Source of the DNA: Pseudocalidococcus azoricus BACA0444
GTDB lineage: Bacteria > Cyanobacteriota > Cyanobacteriia > Thermosynechococcales > Thermosynechococcaceae
NCBI RefSeq assembly: GCF_031729055.1
Contig: NZ_JAVMIP010000009.1
Location: 1 to 64,000 of the forward strand
DNA length: 64,000 bases
Direction of reading: 5' to 3'
Positions 36,004 through 47,563 of this stretch are shown here, piece after piece (within the stretch, counting starts at the first letter, position 1; every line of letters begins with the position of its first letter). The notes under the pieces were generated by a model that saw only the letters and a list, made by a program, of their open reading frames with translations, was not told the DNA's origin and searched no databases. The position numbers and the translations under genes are program-made.

Positions 36004-37293
36004 ATGGCAGGGATGCAAGCTCCACGGGGAACCCGGGATATTTTGCCCACAGAAGTCTCCTATTGGCAGCAAATTGAAGGCATCGCTCGGCAGATTCTTC
36101 ACCAGGCCGCGTTTCAAGAAATTCGTACCCCACTATTTGAACAAACTGAATTATTTCAACGGGGAATTGGGGAGGCGACAGATATTGTTGGCAAGGAAAT
36201 GTACACCTTTACGGATCGGGGCGGGCGTTCTTTAACCTTGCGGCCAGAGGGAACAGCCAGTGTGGTGCGGGCCTATATTGAGCATGGGTTCCAGGCCCAG
36301 GGGGGAATCCAACGCCTTTGGTACACCGGCCCGATGTTTCGCTATGAACGTCCCCAGGCCGGCCGGTATCGGCAATTTCATCAGTTGGGGGTGGAAGTTT
36401 TAGGTACTCATTCGCCCCGAGCCGATGCGGAGGTGATTGCCTTGGGCCTGGATATTCTCAAAGCCCTGGGCCTGGGGGATGTGACCTTAATGCTCAATTC
36501 TGTGGGAAGTCGAGAAGATCGGCAGCGGTATCGCCAGGCCTTGGTGGATTACTTAACCCCCTTTCGCGACGAATTAGATCCGGACTCTCAAACGCGGCTG
36601 GAGCGCAACCCGTTACGGATTTTGGATAGCAAAGACCCGAAAACCCAGGCGATTGCCCAAGATGCTCCCCAATTACTCGCGTACTTAGCTCCCGCCTCCG
36701 CAGAACATTTTGAACAGGTACAGCAGTATTTAACGGATTTGGGGATTACCTACACCATCAATCCCTGCCTAGTGCGGGGCCTGGACTACTACACCCATAC
36801 GGCCTTTGAGTTTCAACAACTAGACCTGAATCAAGAGGCAACGGTCTGTGGGGGAGGACGTTATGATCACCTCGTCAGCGAATTGGGCGGCCCAGAAACT
36901 CCGGCCGTGGGTTGGGCGATGGGGCTAGAACGGTTGATTTTACTCCTCCAGGCCCAGCAGGTGGCTCCAGAGATTCATCTAGATTTCTATGTCGTGGCCA
37001 AAGGTGACACAGCAGAACGACAAGCCTTAAAACTCGCCCAGCAGCTTCGACATTTAGAATTTGCCGTCGAGCAGGATTTAAGTGGCAGTGCCTTTGGGAA
37101 ACAGATGAAACGGGCCGACCGCAGTGGGGCCAAACTGTGCCTGATTATTGGCGAAACTGAAGCCACTCAGCAAACTGTCCAAGTCAAAGCCCTCAGAACT
37201 AGCGAGCAAACCCTGATCAGCCAGGCCAAACTCGTTCACAATCGTGCTCAACTTCAGCAATGGCTCAATGGAGCGGGCCTGGAACTGCCTTAA
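36004..37293 (+). CDS. hisS: histidyl-tRNA synthetase
   Basis: Class II aminoacyl-tRNA synthetase of 429 residues. Motif 1 region, motif 2 (YTGPMFRYERPQAGRYRQFHQ), the histidine motif LVRGLDYYTHTAFEF and motif 3 (GWAMGLERL) are all present, followed by the anticodon-binding domain. Full length. Convergent with topA with a gap of 16 bp. Confidence 0.95.
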   Translation: MAGMQAPRGTRDILPTEVSYWQQIEGIARQILHQAAFQEIRTPLFEQTELFQRGIGEATDIVGKEMYTFTDRGGRSLTLRPEGTASVVRAYIEHGFQAQGGIQRLWYTGPMFRYERPQAGRYRQFHQLGVEVLGTHSPRADAEVIALGLDILKALGLGDVTLMLNSVGSREDRQRYRQALVDYLTPFRDELDPDSQTRLERNPLRILDSKDPKTQAIAQDAPQLLAYLAPASAEHFEQVQQYLTDLGITYTINPCLVRGLDYYTHTAFEFQQLDLNQEATVCGGGRYDHLVSELGGPETPAVGWAMGLERLILLLQAQQVAPEIHLDFYVVAKGDTAERQALKLAQQLRHLEFAVEQDLSGSAFGKQMKRADRSGAKLCLIIGETEATQQTVQVKALRTSEQTLISQAKLVHNRAQLQQWLNGAGLELP

Positions 37294-37309
37294 TCTTAGC
37301 CCTCCCTAA

Positions 37310-39976
37310 CTAACCGGACGTTGTTTTCTTGGCTCTGGTTGAGGTTGACTGCGTGGATTTTTTGGGCGTAGTTTTGCGGGTTGTGGTTTTCTTTGGGGTA
37401 GATTTATTGGCTGTGGTGTTTTTTGTGCCCGCTTTACCTTTGGGGGCTTTTGCGGCTAACAAGGGGAGTGCTAACTCTAAGGTCATCTCCTCAACTGTGA
37501 CTCCTTCCGGTAATGAAGCATTCACCTTGCCATGATTCACATAGGGGCCGTAGGGGCCATTAAAAATCTGGATGGGCGCGTCATCACCAGGATGGTTGCC
37601 TAAGTTTTTGAGAGCTTCTTTCTTGGTGCGGCCGCGGGTGGCTTTCGGTTCTGCCAGGATTTCTAAAGCACGCTCCAAGGTGATGGTAAACAGGTCATCC
37701 CCAGCTTTGAGGGAGCGGTATTCTTTTTCCCCATCGGGATCTACCACCACATAGGGGCCAAACCGACCTTGATTGGCCTGGATGAGTTTGCCCGTTTCAG
37801 GATGAAGGCCGAGGGTGCGCGGCAGAGATAGCAACGTTACCGCCAGATCTAGGGTCACTTCTTCAGCGGTCACTCCCTTTGGCAAAGAGGCACGCTTGGG
37901 TTTTGGGTTTTCCGTTGTCGCTTCACCCAATTGCACATAGGGGCCAAACCGGCCTGAGAGCAAGAAAATAGGTTCCCCAGTTTCAGGATGGAGGCCTAAT
38001 TTGTCGGGGCCTTCCAGCTTTTGGCGAATTAGTTGTTCAATTTGCTCGTGGTTGAGACTGCCAGGGGTGGCATCTTGGGGCAAGGAGGCTTTAACGGGGG
38101 CATCCCCATTCTCCATGACCACAAACGGGCCATAGCGACCGACCACAACTTCGGCTTTGACATTGGGTAAATGAATCGCTCGGGCGGAACTGGGATCAAT
38201 GCCTTGTTCGCGCTCCTTGACTTGGGTTTCCAGGCCCTTATCCCCTAAATAAAACTCCTCTAGGTAGGGTAACCAGTTCACCTCCCCTGTAGAAATATCA
38301 TCTAAGGTTTGTTCCATCCGGGCCGTAAACCGTAAATCCACTAAGTCCGGGAAATTTTGCTCCAAAAGTCCGGTAACGGCAAAGGCCGTGAACGTGGGTT
38401 CTAAAGCATTACCGCGGCGGATGGCATATTCCCGATCCAAAATCGTGCTGATGATCGTGGCGTAGGTACTGGGGCGGCCGATGCCTTCACTTTCGAGGGC
38501 TTTAACGAGGGTGGCTTCCGTAAACCGGGCCGGGGGTTGGGTTTCATGGGCTTGGGCATCCAGCTTCTGACAAACCAGAGCATCCCCTTGGGTGAGGGTG
38601 GGAAGAATCACCTCTTGGCTTTCAAGGGCCGCATCTGGATCATCAGACCCTTCCACATAGGCCCGGAAAAATCCTGGAAAATCAATCTGCTTGCCACTGG
38701 CGCGGAAAATGGCATTGTCGGCCTGAATCTGAGCCGTGATTAAGGTCAAGCGGGCCTCAGCCATCTGACTGGCAATAGTGCGTTTCCAGATCAGGTCATA
38801 AACATCTAACTCCCGACCACTTAATCCCGTCGCGTTCGGCAACACAAAAGCACTTCCCGCCGGACGAATCGCTTCATGAGCTTCCTGAGCACCTTTGGAT
38901 TTAGTCGTAAACTGGCGGGGCTTGGGGGCAAGGAAATTCTGCCCATACATCCGGCTGACACAAGCGCGCGCGGCGGTAATCGCTTGCTCCGAGAGATGCA
39001 CTGAGTCTGTCCGCATATAGGTAATTAAGCCCTCTTCATAGAGTTTTTGGGCAATCCGCATTGTGTCTTTGGCCGAGAGATGCAGTTTCCGGTTGGCTTC
39101 CTGTTGGAGGGTCGAGGTGGTAAAAGGGGGGGCCGGTTTGCGGGTTTGGGGCCGGGATTCCAACTGACTGACCCGCCAATCAGTTTGGATCAGACGGTCT
39201 CGCAAGGCCTGGGCCGTGGTGGCATTGAGTAAAACCACATTCCGATTGGCCTGGATTTGCCCAGTGGCGGGGTCAAAATCACTCCCTGTGGCGACGCGCT
39301 GCCCTCCGAGTTCAATTAAGGTGGCCGTAAAGGGAGATTTATTTTTATCTAAAGTCGCCTTTAAGTCCCAATAGCTCCCAGAATGAAAGGCCAGCCGCTC
39401 CCGTTCCCGATTGACAAGTAAGCGCACCGCCACCGACTGCACCCGCCCGGCCGAGAGATGGGGAGCAATTTTCCGCCACAACAGCGGGGAAAGGGTATAA
39501 CCCACTAAGCGATCTAAAATCCGGCGCGTTTCCTGGGCCCGGACTAGCTTCTGATCCACTTGTCGGCAATTTTCTAGGGCAGCTTGAATGGCTTCGGCGG
39601 TAATTTCATGGAAGACCATCCGTTTAGTGGGGATTTTCGGCTTCAGTAACTGCAACAAATGCCAGCTAATACTTTCCCCTTCCCGATCTTCATCCGTGGC
39701 CAGGAGCAGTTCATCGGCATCGGCCAAGGCAGATTTCAGTTCTTTAACGATTTTTTGTTTATCCTTTGGCACGATGTAAAGGGGTTCAAATCCTTCCTCC
39801 ACATTTACCCCTAAGGTGGCCCAGTCCAGGCCCTTGAGATCCGTGGGAATATCTGCCGCACTCCGAGGTAAATCGCGCACATGGCCCATTGAGGCTTCAA
39901 CCCGGTAGTCTTTGGGAAGATATTTACGAATCGTGCGGGCTTTTGTGGGCGATTCAACAATGACAAGGGTGGACAT
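37310..39976 (-). CDS. topA: DNA topoisomerase I
   Basis: Type IA topoisomerase of 888 residues that relaxes negative supercoils. It has the N-terminal Toprim start ([17 protein letters not shown]), the acidic TDEDREGE motif, and the active-site tyrosine in [11 protein letters not shown]. The C-terminus has repeats with [27 protein letters not shown] and GPYGPYVNH instead of zinc fingers, then a Lys/Thr-rich tail, typical of cyanobacteria. Confidence 0.95.
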   Translation of the reverse strand: MSTLVIVESPTKARTIRKYLPKDYRVEASMGHVRDLPRSAADIPTDLKGLDWATLGVNVEEGFEPLYIVPKDKQKIVKELKSALADADELLLATDEDREGESISWHLLQLLKPKIPTKRMVFHEITAEAIQAALENCRQVDQKLVRAQETRRILDRLVGYTLSPLLWRKIAPHLSAGRVQSVAVRLLVNRERERLAFHSGSYWDLKATLDKNKSPFTATLIELGGQRVATGSDFDPATGQIQANRNVVLLNATTAQALRDRLIQTDWRVSQLESRPQTRKPAPPFTTSTLQQEANRKLHLSAKDTMRIAQKLYEEGLITYMRTDSVHLSEQAITAARACVSRMYGQNFLAPKPRQFTTKSKGAQEAHEAIRPAGSAFVLPNATGLSGRELDVYDLIWKRTIASQMAEARLTLITAQIQADNAIFRASGKQIDFPGFFRAYVEGSDDPDAALESQEVILPTLTQGDALVCQKLDAQAHETQPPARFTEATLVKALESEGIGRPSTYATIISTILDREYAIRRGNALEPTFTAFAVTGLLEQNFPDLVDLRFTARMEQTLDDISTGEVNWLPYLEEFYLGDKGLETQVKEREQGIDPSSARAIHLPNVKAEVVVGRYGPFVVMENGDAPVKASLPQDATPGSLNHEQIEQLIRQKLEGPDKLGLHPETGEPIFLLSGRFGPYVQLGEATTENPKPKRASLPKGVTAEEVTLDLAVTLLSLPRTLGLHPETGKLIQANQGRFGPYVVVDPDGEKEYRSLKAGDDLFTITLERALEILAEPKATRGRTKKEALKNLGNHPGDDAPIQIFNGPYGPYVNHGKVNASLPEGVTVEEMTLELALPLLAAKAPKGKAGTKNTTANKSTPKKTTTRKTTPKKSTQSTSTRAKKTTSG

Positions 39977-40317
39977 AAGCAGAAGAAAGTTCCAAACCAG
40001 AGAGAAAGTAATTAAGACAAATTAGCAGTCCTGACGAAAAACCGCTTAGATCTCACAGGGTAGCAGTAGAGGCTCAGGAATGGGTATGCCCAGGCCCTAG
40101 GGAGGGGTGAATGTAACATCATTATTGACGATACATTGCCCAGAAGTTGGAGCAGCCCCGCTCCGAAAAAAGTTTATTTTGTGTAATTCGTAGCTGTGCC
40201 CCTGGTCCGAAGTCTGCTATGAAAGTTGGATTATAACTTTTTTTATTGTTTTAACTACTTTAGTAAACCCTTTTTAATCTACCCTTGGGGTAAAGGAAAT
40301 TTGCCAGCTTGGCCCCA
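39977..40317. other. intergenic, no feature seen
   Basis: About 340 bp between divergent topA and the PAS/GGDEF/EAL gene. The right half is T-rich. No gene, hairpin terminator or repeat is recognised; it should hold both promoters. Confidence 0.4.
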
Positions 40318-43300
40318 ATGAATCCGCTGTCGCCCTTGTCCGAGTCCAGTTTCTTCACTCCAGTATCAGCCCAGGCCCCATGGGTTGGTGGCCTATTCCA
40401 GTCCCTTTTGTCTTTTACTGCTGAACCGATCTTTTTAGTGGGAGTCCAGGCCATAACCGGGGAATTTTTCTTCTTAGAGTCTAACGAGCAGGCTCGCCAA
40501 GTTTTAGGCCTCAAGGCATCAGGTAGTTTGCCCTGTCGGGTGGATCTGGCCCTTGTTGAGAGCGTAGGCAGTTGGCTGATGCCCCATCTCCAGGCCTGCT
40601 GGCAGCAACAAGAACCCTTATCTGTCGGTGGCGGACCATTGCTCCTCGATTTGCAGCCCTTAAGTGCCGCACTGGGCCTAGGGGATTTAATTTTAGGGAG
40701 TTGTCATCATGCTACTGCCCCCGCCGCGCTCCAAGACTCAGCCCACCGCCTCGGTAACCTTTTGAATGGATTACCTGGGATTGTTTTTTCCTTTGCCAAT
40801 AGTTCTCATTGGCCGATGCAATATCTGAGTCAAGGCTGTCGAGAACTGACGGGTTACACCAATACGGAGTTGCTCTATCGCAGTGGAGAAGCCTTTAATG
40901 CCATTACCCACCCCCAAGACCTCGGCCGAGTCCTCCAAACCCTTGAATTGGCCATCACTCAGGCAAAATCCTATGAAATTGAATATCGGATTATCACCAA
41001 AGCCGGCCTGGAGCGTTGGGTGCGAGAATATGGCATCCCGGTGTTAGACCCGACCGCCTCAAGTGGTGCCGCCCCAGTCATTGCGGTGGATGGTTTTATT
41101 CGGGACATTACCGATTGGAAATTTATTAACCAGGCCCTCGACCTGCCCTTATCCCAGGTCAGTTCCAACACTGGGGATGACTTTTGCCGGGACTTAGCTC
41201 TCCATTTGACCGAGGGCCTGCGGGTAGATTTTGCCATGATTGCTGAATTAACCCCACCTCACCAGGCCGAGACGCGGGTCGTTTGCTATCAGCAGCAGGT
41301 AGAGGAAAATTTTTGCTATGACCTCAGGGGCGCGCCCTGTGAAATGGTCGCAACATCCCCAGAACCCTGCTTTTATCCCTGTAACGTTCAAGCTGCCTTT
41401 CCCGAAGATCGTCTCTTACAAGAGATGGAGATTGAAGCCTATGCAGGGATTCCCTTAATTAATGCCCGGCAAGAATGTCTGGGTTTAATGGCCGTGATGC
41501 ATCAGTCCCCGATTGAAAACTTGTCCCTGATTGCCGCTGTTCTCCAAATCCATGCCCCGCGAGTTACTGCCGAACTGGAACGTCAACGGGGCGAACGGGC
41601 TCTCCAAGCCGCAGAAGCGAAATGGCGGGCCTTGGTGGAATATAGTTCTGACTTGATCTCTATTCTGGCCCCCAGTGGTGAAATTCGCTATCACAGTCCC
41701 GCTATTAACCGCTTACTGGGTTACACGGCTGCAGAACGCTTAGGTCGAAGCTTTTGGGAATTGATTGATCCGGCGGATTATCCCTTTCTTCAGCAGGCCT
41801 GGCAACGGTTAATTACCCAAAACAGCATTCTGATTACGGTTGAATATCGGGCTAAACATCGGGATGGCACCTGGCGATACCTCGAATCCACCGCCCAAAG
41901 TTATATTGACGATCCCTTCATTGCTGGCATTGTTGTCAATACCCGGGATGTGGGGGAACACAAGGAAACCACCGCTAACCTCAAGCAACTGATTCACTTT
42001 GAACAATTAGTTACCACCCTGGCCACCCAGTTTATTAACCTACCCATTGAAGACATAGATGGGGGTTTACAACGTATTCTCCAGGCCACGGGGGAATTTA
42101 CAATGGCCGATCGGAGTTATTTATTTTTACTTGATGATGCCAGTGGAACTACCATTAGTAACACTCACGAATGGTGTGCTCCGGGGGTTCGTCCAGAAAT
42201 CCAGACCCTCCAACACCTTGTTGTGGCGGATCTCTATCACTTTTTTCAGCCTCTATTTGACTTAGAATCCATTTGCTTAACCCGCATTGACCAGTTCCCA
42301 GCCGATAGTCCCACTCGGGAAATTTTAGAACGCCAGGATATTCAAGCCCTCTTAGCCGTCCCCTTAAGTTCAGAAGGGAAATTCATCGGCTTTCTCGGCT
42401 TTGACTATGTCCATCCTTGCAATCATGATTTGGAAACCTACATTCCCCTGCTAGAAATTTTGAGTGAACTGTTTATTAACGTCTTAGGGCGACAGCAGCA
42501 AGAAAAAGAACTGCGCCAGGCCATTGTTCAAAGCGCAAAATCCGAAGCGAAATATCGGAGTATTTTTGAGAACACCATTGAGGGTATTTTTCAATCCAGT
42601 CCCAGTGGCTCCTACATCAGTGCTAATCCCGCCCTGGCGAAAATTTATGGCTACAGCACCCCTGCCGAGTTGCAAGCGAACTTGACCGATATTAGTAACC
42701 AACTCTATGTCTTACCGGAACGCCGCCAGGAATTTGTTGAAATCCTCAGTCAACAGGGCTATGTGACAGATTTTGAGTCTCAAGTCTATCGGCGGGATGG
42801 GCAAATTATTTGGATTTCTGAAAATGCCCGGGTTGTTAAGGATACCGAGGGCCAGCCCCTTTATTTTGAAGGCACAGTTGTTGACATTACCGAGAGGAAA
42901 CTAGCAGAAAGTACGATCTACTACCAGGCCTTTCACGATTTGTTAACGGGCTTACCCAATCGGGTCTTGTTTGATGATCGCTTACCCTTGGCCTTAGCGG
43001 AGGCTCGCCGTCACCATGATTTTGTGGCTGTGATGTTTTTAGACCTGGATCGTTTCAAAGCCATCAACGATACCCTCGGTCATGCCATTGGCGATCAACT
43101 CCTCCAAGAAGTGGCGGCCCGTCTAACGCGATGCTTACGGGAAGTGGATACTGTTGCCCGCTGGGGTGGCGATGAATTTACGATCCTGTTGCCCGGCCTG
43201 GCCCAACCCCAAGATGCCGCCCTCGTGGCCGAACGCATTATTACCACCCTCAAACCCAGCTTTAATCTGGAAGATCATCATCTACACATCACCACCAGTC

Positions 43301-44229
43301 TCGGGATTGCGATTTTTCCCCAGGATGGCGAGGATGCGGATACTCTCCTGCGTAATGCGGATGCCGCCCTTTACCGAGCCAAAGATACGGGCCGGGATAA
43401 CTATCAGTTTTATCAAGCGACCTTTAACGCCCAGGCCAGCTTTTTACTCCAACTGGAGCAGGATTTACGCCAGGCTCTCCCCCAAGCGCAACTGCAACTG
43501 TTCTATCAGCCCCAAGTTGATTTGGTCACTGGCGAGATTTTACATTTAGAAGCCCTGGCCCGTTGGCAACACCCGGTACACGGCTTGCTCTCCCCAGGAG
43601 ACTTTATTTTAATGGCTGAGGAAAACGGCTTAATCGTTAGTATTGGCCAGTGGATATTGCACCACGCCTGTGGGGAATGCCAGGCCTGGCAAAGCATCGA
43701 GGGACTTCAAGGAGTCGGTGTTTCTGTTAATTTATCTGCTCGACAATTTTTGGATCCCAATTTGGTCCAGACCATTAAAACTGCCTTAATAGAAAGTCAA
43801 TTACCCCCAACATTATTGACCGTAGAAGTGACGGAAACCATTGCCATGCAAAACCTCCAACGCAGCCAAGAAATTCTGGCCGAACTGCGGGACTTGGGCC
43901 TGGGCATTGCCTTGGATGATTTTGGCACGGGGTATGCGTCTTTGAATTACTTAAAACGGTTTCCCTTAACCAGCTTAAAAATAGATCGCAGTTTTATTAT
44001 CGACCTAGCTGAAGATGCCCAAGATCAGGCAATTATCCGGGCAATTTTGTCCCTTGGGCAGGGCTTAAACCTAGAGATTGTGGCTGAAGGTGTCGAAACC
44101 CAAGCCCAACTGCAAGTTTTACAAGCCCTCGGCTGTCATGGGATCCAAGGCTATTATTGCTCTCGTCCTTTACCCTATGCCCAACTCCTGGCCTGGGTCG
44201 CAGCGGGCGGCTGTCATTGGCCTTGGTAA
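40318..44229 (+). CDS. PAS/GAF/PAS/GAF/PAS-GGDEF-EAL cyclic-di-GMP protein
   Basis: A 1303-residue cytoplasmic signalling protein. In order: PAS (about 150-270), GAF (about 290-420), PAS (about 440-550), GAF (about 570-720), PAS (about 750-860), GGDEF (about 875-1035) and EAL (about 1060-1300). The cyclase site is intact (RWGGDEF) and the phosphodiesterase has EALARW and DDFGTGYASLNYLK and KIDRSFI, so either activity is possible. No membrane segments. A TTG at 40309 would add three codons. The next gene starts 42 bp downstream. Confidence 0.88.
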   Translation: MNPLSPLSESSFFTPVSAQAPWVGGLFQSLLSFTAEPIFLVGVQAITGEFFFLESNEQARQVLGLKASGSLPCRVDLALVESVGSWLMPHLQACWQQQEPLSVGGGPLLLDLQPLSAALGLGDLILGSCHHATAPAALQDSAHRLGNLLNGLPGIVFSFANSSHWPMQYLSQGCRELTGYTNTELLYRSGEAFNAITHPQDLGRVLQTLELAITQAKSYEIEYRIITKAGLERWVREYGIPVLDPTASSGAAPVIAVDGFIRDITDWKFINQALDLPLSQVSSNTGDDFCRDLALHLTEGLRVDFAMIAELTPPHQAETRVVCYQQQVEENFCYDLRGAPCEMVATSPEPCFYPCNVQAAFPEDRLLQEMEIEAYAGIPLINARQECLGLMAVMHQSPIENLSLIAAVLQIHAPRVTAELERQRGERALQAAEAKWRALVEYSSDLISILAPSGEIRYHSPAINRLLGYTAAERLGRSFWELIDPADYPFLQQAWQRLITQNSILITVEYRAKHRDGTWRYLESTAQSYIDDPFIAGIVVNTRDVGEHKETTANLKQLIHFEQLVTTLATQFINLPIEDIDGGLQRILQATGEFTMADRSYLFLLDDASGTTISNTHEWCAPGVRPEIQTLQHLVVADLYHFFQPLFDLESICLTRIDQFPADSPTREILERQDIQALLAVPLSSEGKFIGFLGFDYVHPCNHDLETYIPLLEILSELFINVLGRQQQEKELRQAIVQSAKSEAKYRSIFENTIEGIFQSSPSGSYISANPALAKIYGYSTPAELQANLTDISNQLYVLPERRQEFVEILSQQGYVTDFESQVYRRDGQIIWISENARVVKDTEGQPLYFEGTVVDITERKLAESTIYYQAFHDLLTGLPNRVLFDDRLPLALAEARRHHDFVAVMFLDLDRFKAINDTLGHAIGDQLLQEVAARLTRCLREVDTVARWGGDEFTILLPGLAQPQDAALVAERIITTLKPSFNLEDHHLHITTSLGIAIFPQDGEDADTLLRNADAALYRAKDTGRDNYQFYQATFNAQASFLLQLEQDLRQALPQAQLQLFYQPQVDLVTGEILHLEALARWQHPVHGLLSPGDFILMAEENGLIVSIGQWILHHACGECQAWQSIEGLQGVGVSVNLSARQFLDPNLVQTIKTALIESQLPPTLLTVEVTETIAMQNLQRSQEILAELRDLGLGIALDDFGTGYASLNYLKRFPLTSLKIDRSFIIDLAEDAQDQAIIRAILSLGQGLNLEIVAEGVETQAQLQVLQALGCHGIQGYYCSRPLPYAQLLAWVAAGGCHWPW

Positions 44230-44271
44230 AATGTGCTATGGGGATACCTCACCGCTGGAGAGGATTTAATC

Positions 44272-44952
44272 GTGACAGAGCCAATTCGGATTGCTCATTT
44301 TTCGGATATTCTCTGTATCTGGGCTTATATTGGCCAAATTCGCCTCACTCAATTACAGGAAACCTTCCCAACTCAGGTAGTTTTTGACTATCACTTTGTC
44401 GAGATATTTGGAAACACCCAGGAAAAGTTAACTAAACGGTGGCAAGCGCGCGGGGGCCTGGCAGCCTACAATCAGCACGTTCTGTCTGTGGCCGCGAAGT
44501 TTGACCATATCCAGGTACATCCAGAGATTTGGACAAAGGATATTCCCCCTTCCTCAACGGCTTGTCATCTGTTCCTTCACGCCATCAAACTCCTCGAACA
44601 AAACGCTTTGATTGATTCAGCCAAAAATCTCTATGCCCAGGCCATTTGGCGGTGTCGAGAAGCCTTTTTTATAGATTTAGCCAATATTTCCCAGCGGTCA
44701 GTGTTGTTAGCGATTGCCGAAGACCTGAAGCTCCCCATTGCCGCCATTGAGTCGGAAATTAACTCGGGCGCGGCCTTTGCTCAACTAGTCGAAAACCTTG
44801 ATCGAGTCAAAGACTATGGTGTTTCCGTCAGCCCAACCCTAATTTTTAATGAGGGCCGCCAGCGATTATCTGGAAATGTTGGCTATCGGGTGATCCAGGC
44901 CAATGTTCAAGAATTGCTCCATAATCCGCCTGGGGAATTGTCTTGGTGTTAA
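44272..44952 (+). CDS. DsbA-family thioredoxin-fold protein
   Basis: A 226-residue protein of the DsbA / 2-hydroxychromene-2-carboxylate isomerase type: it starts IRIAHFSDILCIWAYIG and has the cis-proline region YGVSVSPTLIFNEGRQR. The N-terminal active-site place has a single cysteine (DILCIWAY) instead of CxxC, so it is more isomerase or glutathione-transferase-like than a disulfide oxidase. GTG 44272 is the start, with GGAGAGG 8 bp before it. Confidence 0.65.
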   Translation: MTEPIRIAHFSDILCIWAYIGQIRLTQLQETFPTQVVFDYHFVEIFGNTQEKLTKRWQARGGLAAYNQHVLSVAAKFDHIQVHPEIWTKDIPPSSTACHLFLHAIKLLEQNALIDSAKNLYAQAIWRCREAFFIDLANISQRSVLLAIAEDLKLPIAAIESEINSGAAFAQLVENLDRVKDYGVSVSPTLIFNEGRQRLSGNVGYRVIQANVQELLHNPPGELSWC

Positions 44953-45143
44953 TTGCACCTTGATTCTGGGTCTTAATACCTGCCCAGTTTTAAGCCTCAT
45001 CTGTCAAAGTCTGGGTTAATCTTCCTGGCTGAGAGTCACATAGAACTCGACCGTTTTCAGTAATACTCAGGGAATACAAAAACTTCCTGCTATCATAAGC
45101 CTGAGGTTTTTATACCTATTGACTTCCTTGTGGGGTGAGTGTA

Positions 45144-46634
45144 ATGGAGTTGGCTAAACCACAGTCTATACCGATGAGTTTTAATGGGCGACCCTTCCAT
45201 TTCATTGGTATCGGTGGGATTGGGATGTCCGCCTTAGCCTATATCTTGGCCAAACAGAAATTTGCGGTTTCCGGTTCAGATTTACGCGCCACCAACTTGA
45301 CCCATCAGTTGCAAGCCATGGGTGTGACCTTTTTTGAGCACCAAGTTGCTGAGAATTTAACGGACTACCCGGCCCGCACTGGCCATCGCCAACTCCCCCA
45401 AGTCATCTGCTCCACGGCAATTCGGGAGAACAATCCTGAGTTTCAAGCCGCCCAGGCCCTTGGTTGCCCAATTTTTCACCGCTCGGATATTTTAGCGGCC
45501 CTGATTGAACGCTCCCAAGGCATTGCCGTTGCTGGCACCCATGGCAAAACCACCACCAGTAGCATGGTCGGCTATGTGCTCTTGGAAGGGGGATTGGATC
45601 CCACCATTGTGGTTGGCGGCGAAGTGGCGGCTTGGCAGGGGAATGCCCGGATTGGCGATGGGTCTCATCTGGTTGCGGAAGCGGATGAGTCCGATGGGTC
45701 TCTGCAAAAATTTGCCCCTCGTTTAGGAGTGATTACAAATATTGAGTTGGATCATCCCGATCACTACCAAACCCTGGATCAAGTGGTGGCGATTTTTGCA
45801 CAGTTTGCCCAACAATCTCAGGGCCTGGTGGTCTGCTGGGATTGTCCAACTGTCCGGGAGCGCTTAAACCACAAAAACTTGATTACCTACAGCCTCAGGC
45901 GGGAATCGGGGGCTGACTATACTGTGGATCATGTCCAATACGGGGCCAATGGCACAACCGCCCATGTATCGGAGCGGGGAAAATCCTTGGGAATTTTGCA
46001 ATTGAAGCTCCTCGGGGCCCACAATCTCCAAAATGCCCTTGCGGCCATTGCGGTGGGTCGGGAAGTTAGCCTGGATTTTGCCACAATTTCCGCAGCTTTA
46101 GCCAAGTTTGAGGGAGCTAGGCGGCGGTTTGAGGAACGGGGCCAGGCCAATGGGGTGCGGTTTATTGATGACTATGCTCACCATCCCAGTGAAATTCAGG
46201 TGACGCTCCAGGCCGGTCGGTTACAAGTGGGCCATGATCAACCCTGGCGGCGGCTGGTGGCAGTGTTTCAACCCCATCGTTATAGTCGAACCTTCACCTT
46301 TCTGGAAGAATTTAGTCAAAGTTTCCAGGCCGCGGACGTGGTTGTGATTACGGATATTTATAGTGCCGGAGAACCCGATCAAGGTCTTGTCGAAGCGAAG
46401 GATCTGGTTAACCGCTTAAGTCAGTATCATCCCCATGTGAGTTACGCCCCAACCGCCACCGATGTGCGTTATCATTTGCGGCAAGTCCTATCTCCTGGAG
46501 ATCTGGTGATTTTCCTAGGGGCCGGCAACCTCAATCAACTCATTCCTGATGCGATTGCGGATCAAGTCCCCTCACCAGTGAATGGAGCCGAGGTGATTGC
46601 TGTTAATGCTTGCGTGCAGGTGGTGGCTCAATGA
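45144..46634 (+). CDS. murC: UDP-N-acetylmuramate-L-alanine ligase
   Basis: Adds L-alanine to UDP-MurNAc in peptidoglycan synthesis. It shows the N-terminal Rossmann motif [11 protein letters not shown], the ATP loop [11 protein letters not shown] and conserved DDYAHHPSE. The frame is open to GTG 45135; ATG 45144 or ATG 45174 are also possible starts. Its stop overlaps the murB start (ATGA), so the two are co-translated. Confidence 0.94.
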   Translation: MELAKPQSIPMSFNGRPFHFIGIGGIGMSALAYILAKQKFAVSGSDLRATNLTHQLQAMGVTFFEHQVAENLTDYPARTGHRQLPQVICSTAIRENNPEFQAAQALGCPIFHRSDILAALIERSQGIAVAGTHGKTTTSSMVGYVLLEGGLDPTIVVGGEVAAWQGNARIGDGSHLVAEADESDGSLQKFAPRLGVITNIELDHPDHYQTLDQVVAIFAQFAQQSQGLVVCWDCPTVRERLNHKNLITYSLRRESGADYTVDHVQYGANGTTAHVSERGKSLGILQLKLLGAHNLQNALAAIAVGREVSLDFATISAALAKFEGARRRFEERGQANGVRFIDDYAHHPSEIQVTLQAGRLQVGHDQPWRRLVAVFQPHRYSRTFTFLEEFSQSFQAADVVVITDIYSAGEPDQGLVEAKDLVNRLSQYHPHVSYAPTATDVRYHLRQVLSPGDLVIFLGAGNLNQLIPDAIADQVPSPVNGAEVIAVNACVQVVAQ

Positions 46635-47548
46635 TTAAAACACCCACAGCCCAGATTATTCCCGGCACTCAATGTGTCATTTCACCCCAAGTCCCCCTGA
46701 ATGGGTTTACGACTCTGAATGTGGGGGGTGCAGCCCAGTGGTTTGTGGCCCCGGAATCCATTCAAGACCTGCAAGCGGCCTATCGCTGGGCCCAGGAATA
46801 TGATTTACCGATTACAGTCTTGGGGGCTGGCTCCAATTTACTCATTAGTGATCAAGGGCTGCCTGGCCTGGTGATTGCCACCAAACATCTACGCCGGATC
46901 AAGTGGGACAAGGAAACTGGCCAAGTCACCGCCGGAGCCGGACGCGCCCTGCCCCAATTAGCCCATCATGCGGCTCGCCTTGGGTGGTCAGGGATGGAAT
47001 GGTCGGTGGGAATTCCGGGCACTGTGGGGGGGGCAGTAGTGATGAATGCGGGGGCCCACGGCGGCTGTGCGGCTGATTATTTAGTTTCGGCCTTAGTGTT
47101 AGAACCTGATGGCTGTTTATCTGTGGTGACTGGCTCAGATTTAGCCTATGGTTATCGCTCTTCCGTCTTACAGGGAACCCAACGCTTAGTCCTCCAGGCC
47201 ACTTGGCAAATGGAACCGGAGCAGGATCCGCAGCGGGTCAAGGCCACAACCCAAGAGCATCTCAATCAACGGCTTTCGACCCAGCCCTATCATCTCCCCA
47301 GTTGTGGCAGTGTGTTTCGTAATCCCCAACCCCATACCGCTGGCTGGCTGATTGAGAAAGTTGGCCTTAAGGGGTATCAAATTGGCCAGGCCCAGGTGGC
47401 AGAACGGCACGCAAACTTTATCCTCAATCGGGGTGGGGCGAAGGCGATGGATGTGTTTCAACTGATTCGCCATGTCCAGGCCTGTGTTTCTGAGCGTTGG
47501 GATGTCCTGTTACACCCGGAAGTGAAAATCTTGGGCGAATTTGCCTAA
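46631..47548 (+). CDS. murB: UDP-N-acetylenolpyruvoylglucosamine reductase
   Basis: FAD enzyme that reduces the enolpyruvyl group to give UDP-MurNAc. Motifs: [29 protein letters not shown] for FAD binding, and SCGSVFRNP with the proton-donor serine. 305 residues, type IIa short form. ATG at 46631 overlaps the murC stop. Confidence 0.94.
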   Translation: MIKTPTAQIIPGTQCVISPQVPLNGFTTLNVGGAAQWFVAPESIQDLQAAYRWAQEYDLPITVLGAGSNLLISDQGLPGLVIATKHLRRIKWDKETGQVTAGAGRALPQLAHHAARLGWSGMEWSVGIPGTVGGAVVMNAGAHGGCAADYLVSALVLEPDGCLSVVTGSDLAYGYRSSVLQGTQRLVLQATWQMEPEQDPQRVKATTQEHLNQRLSTQPYHLPSCGSVFRNPQPHTAGWLIEKVGLKGYQIGQAQVAERHANFILNRGGAKAMDVFQLIRHVQACVSERWDVLLHPEVKILGEFA

Positions 47549-47563
47549 TGTGATGCGTTGACG

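Noticed and set aside
37329-37535. Plus-strand small hydrophobic protein opposite the topA 3' end
   Set aside because: It is the mirror of the Lys/Thr-rich topA tail, which gives false hydrophobic residues.
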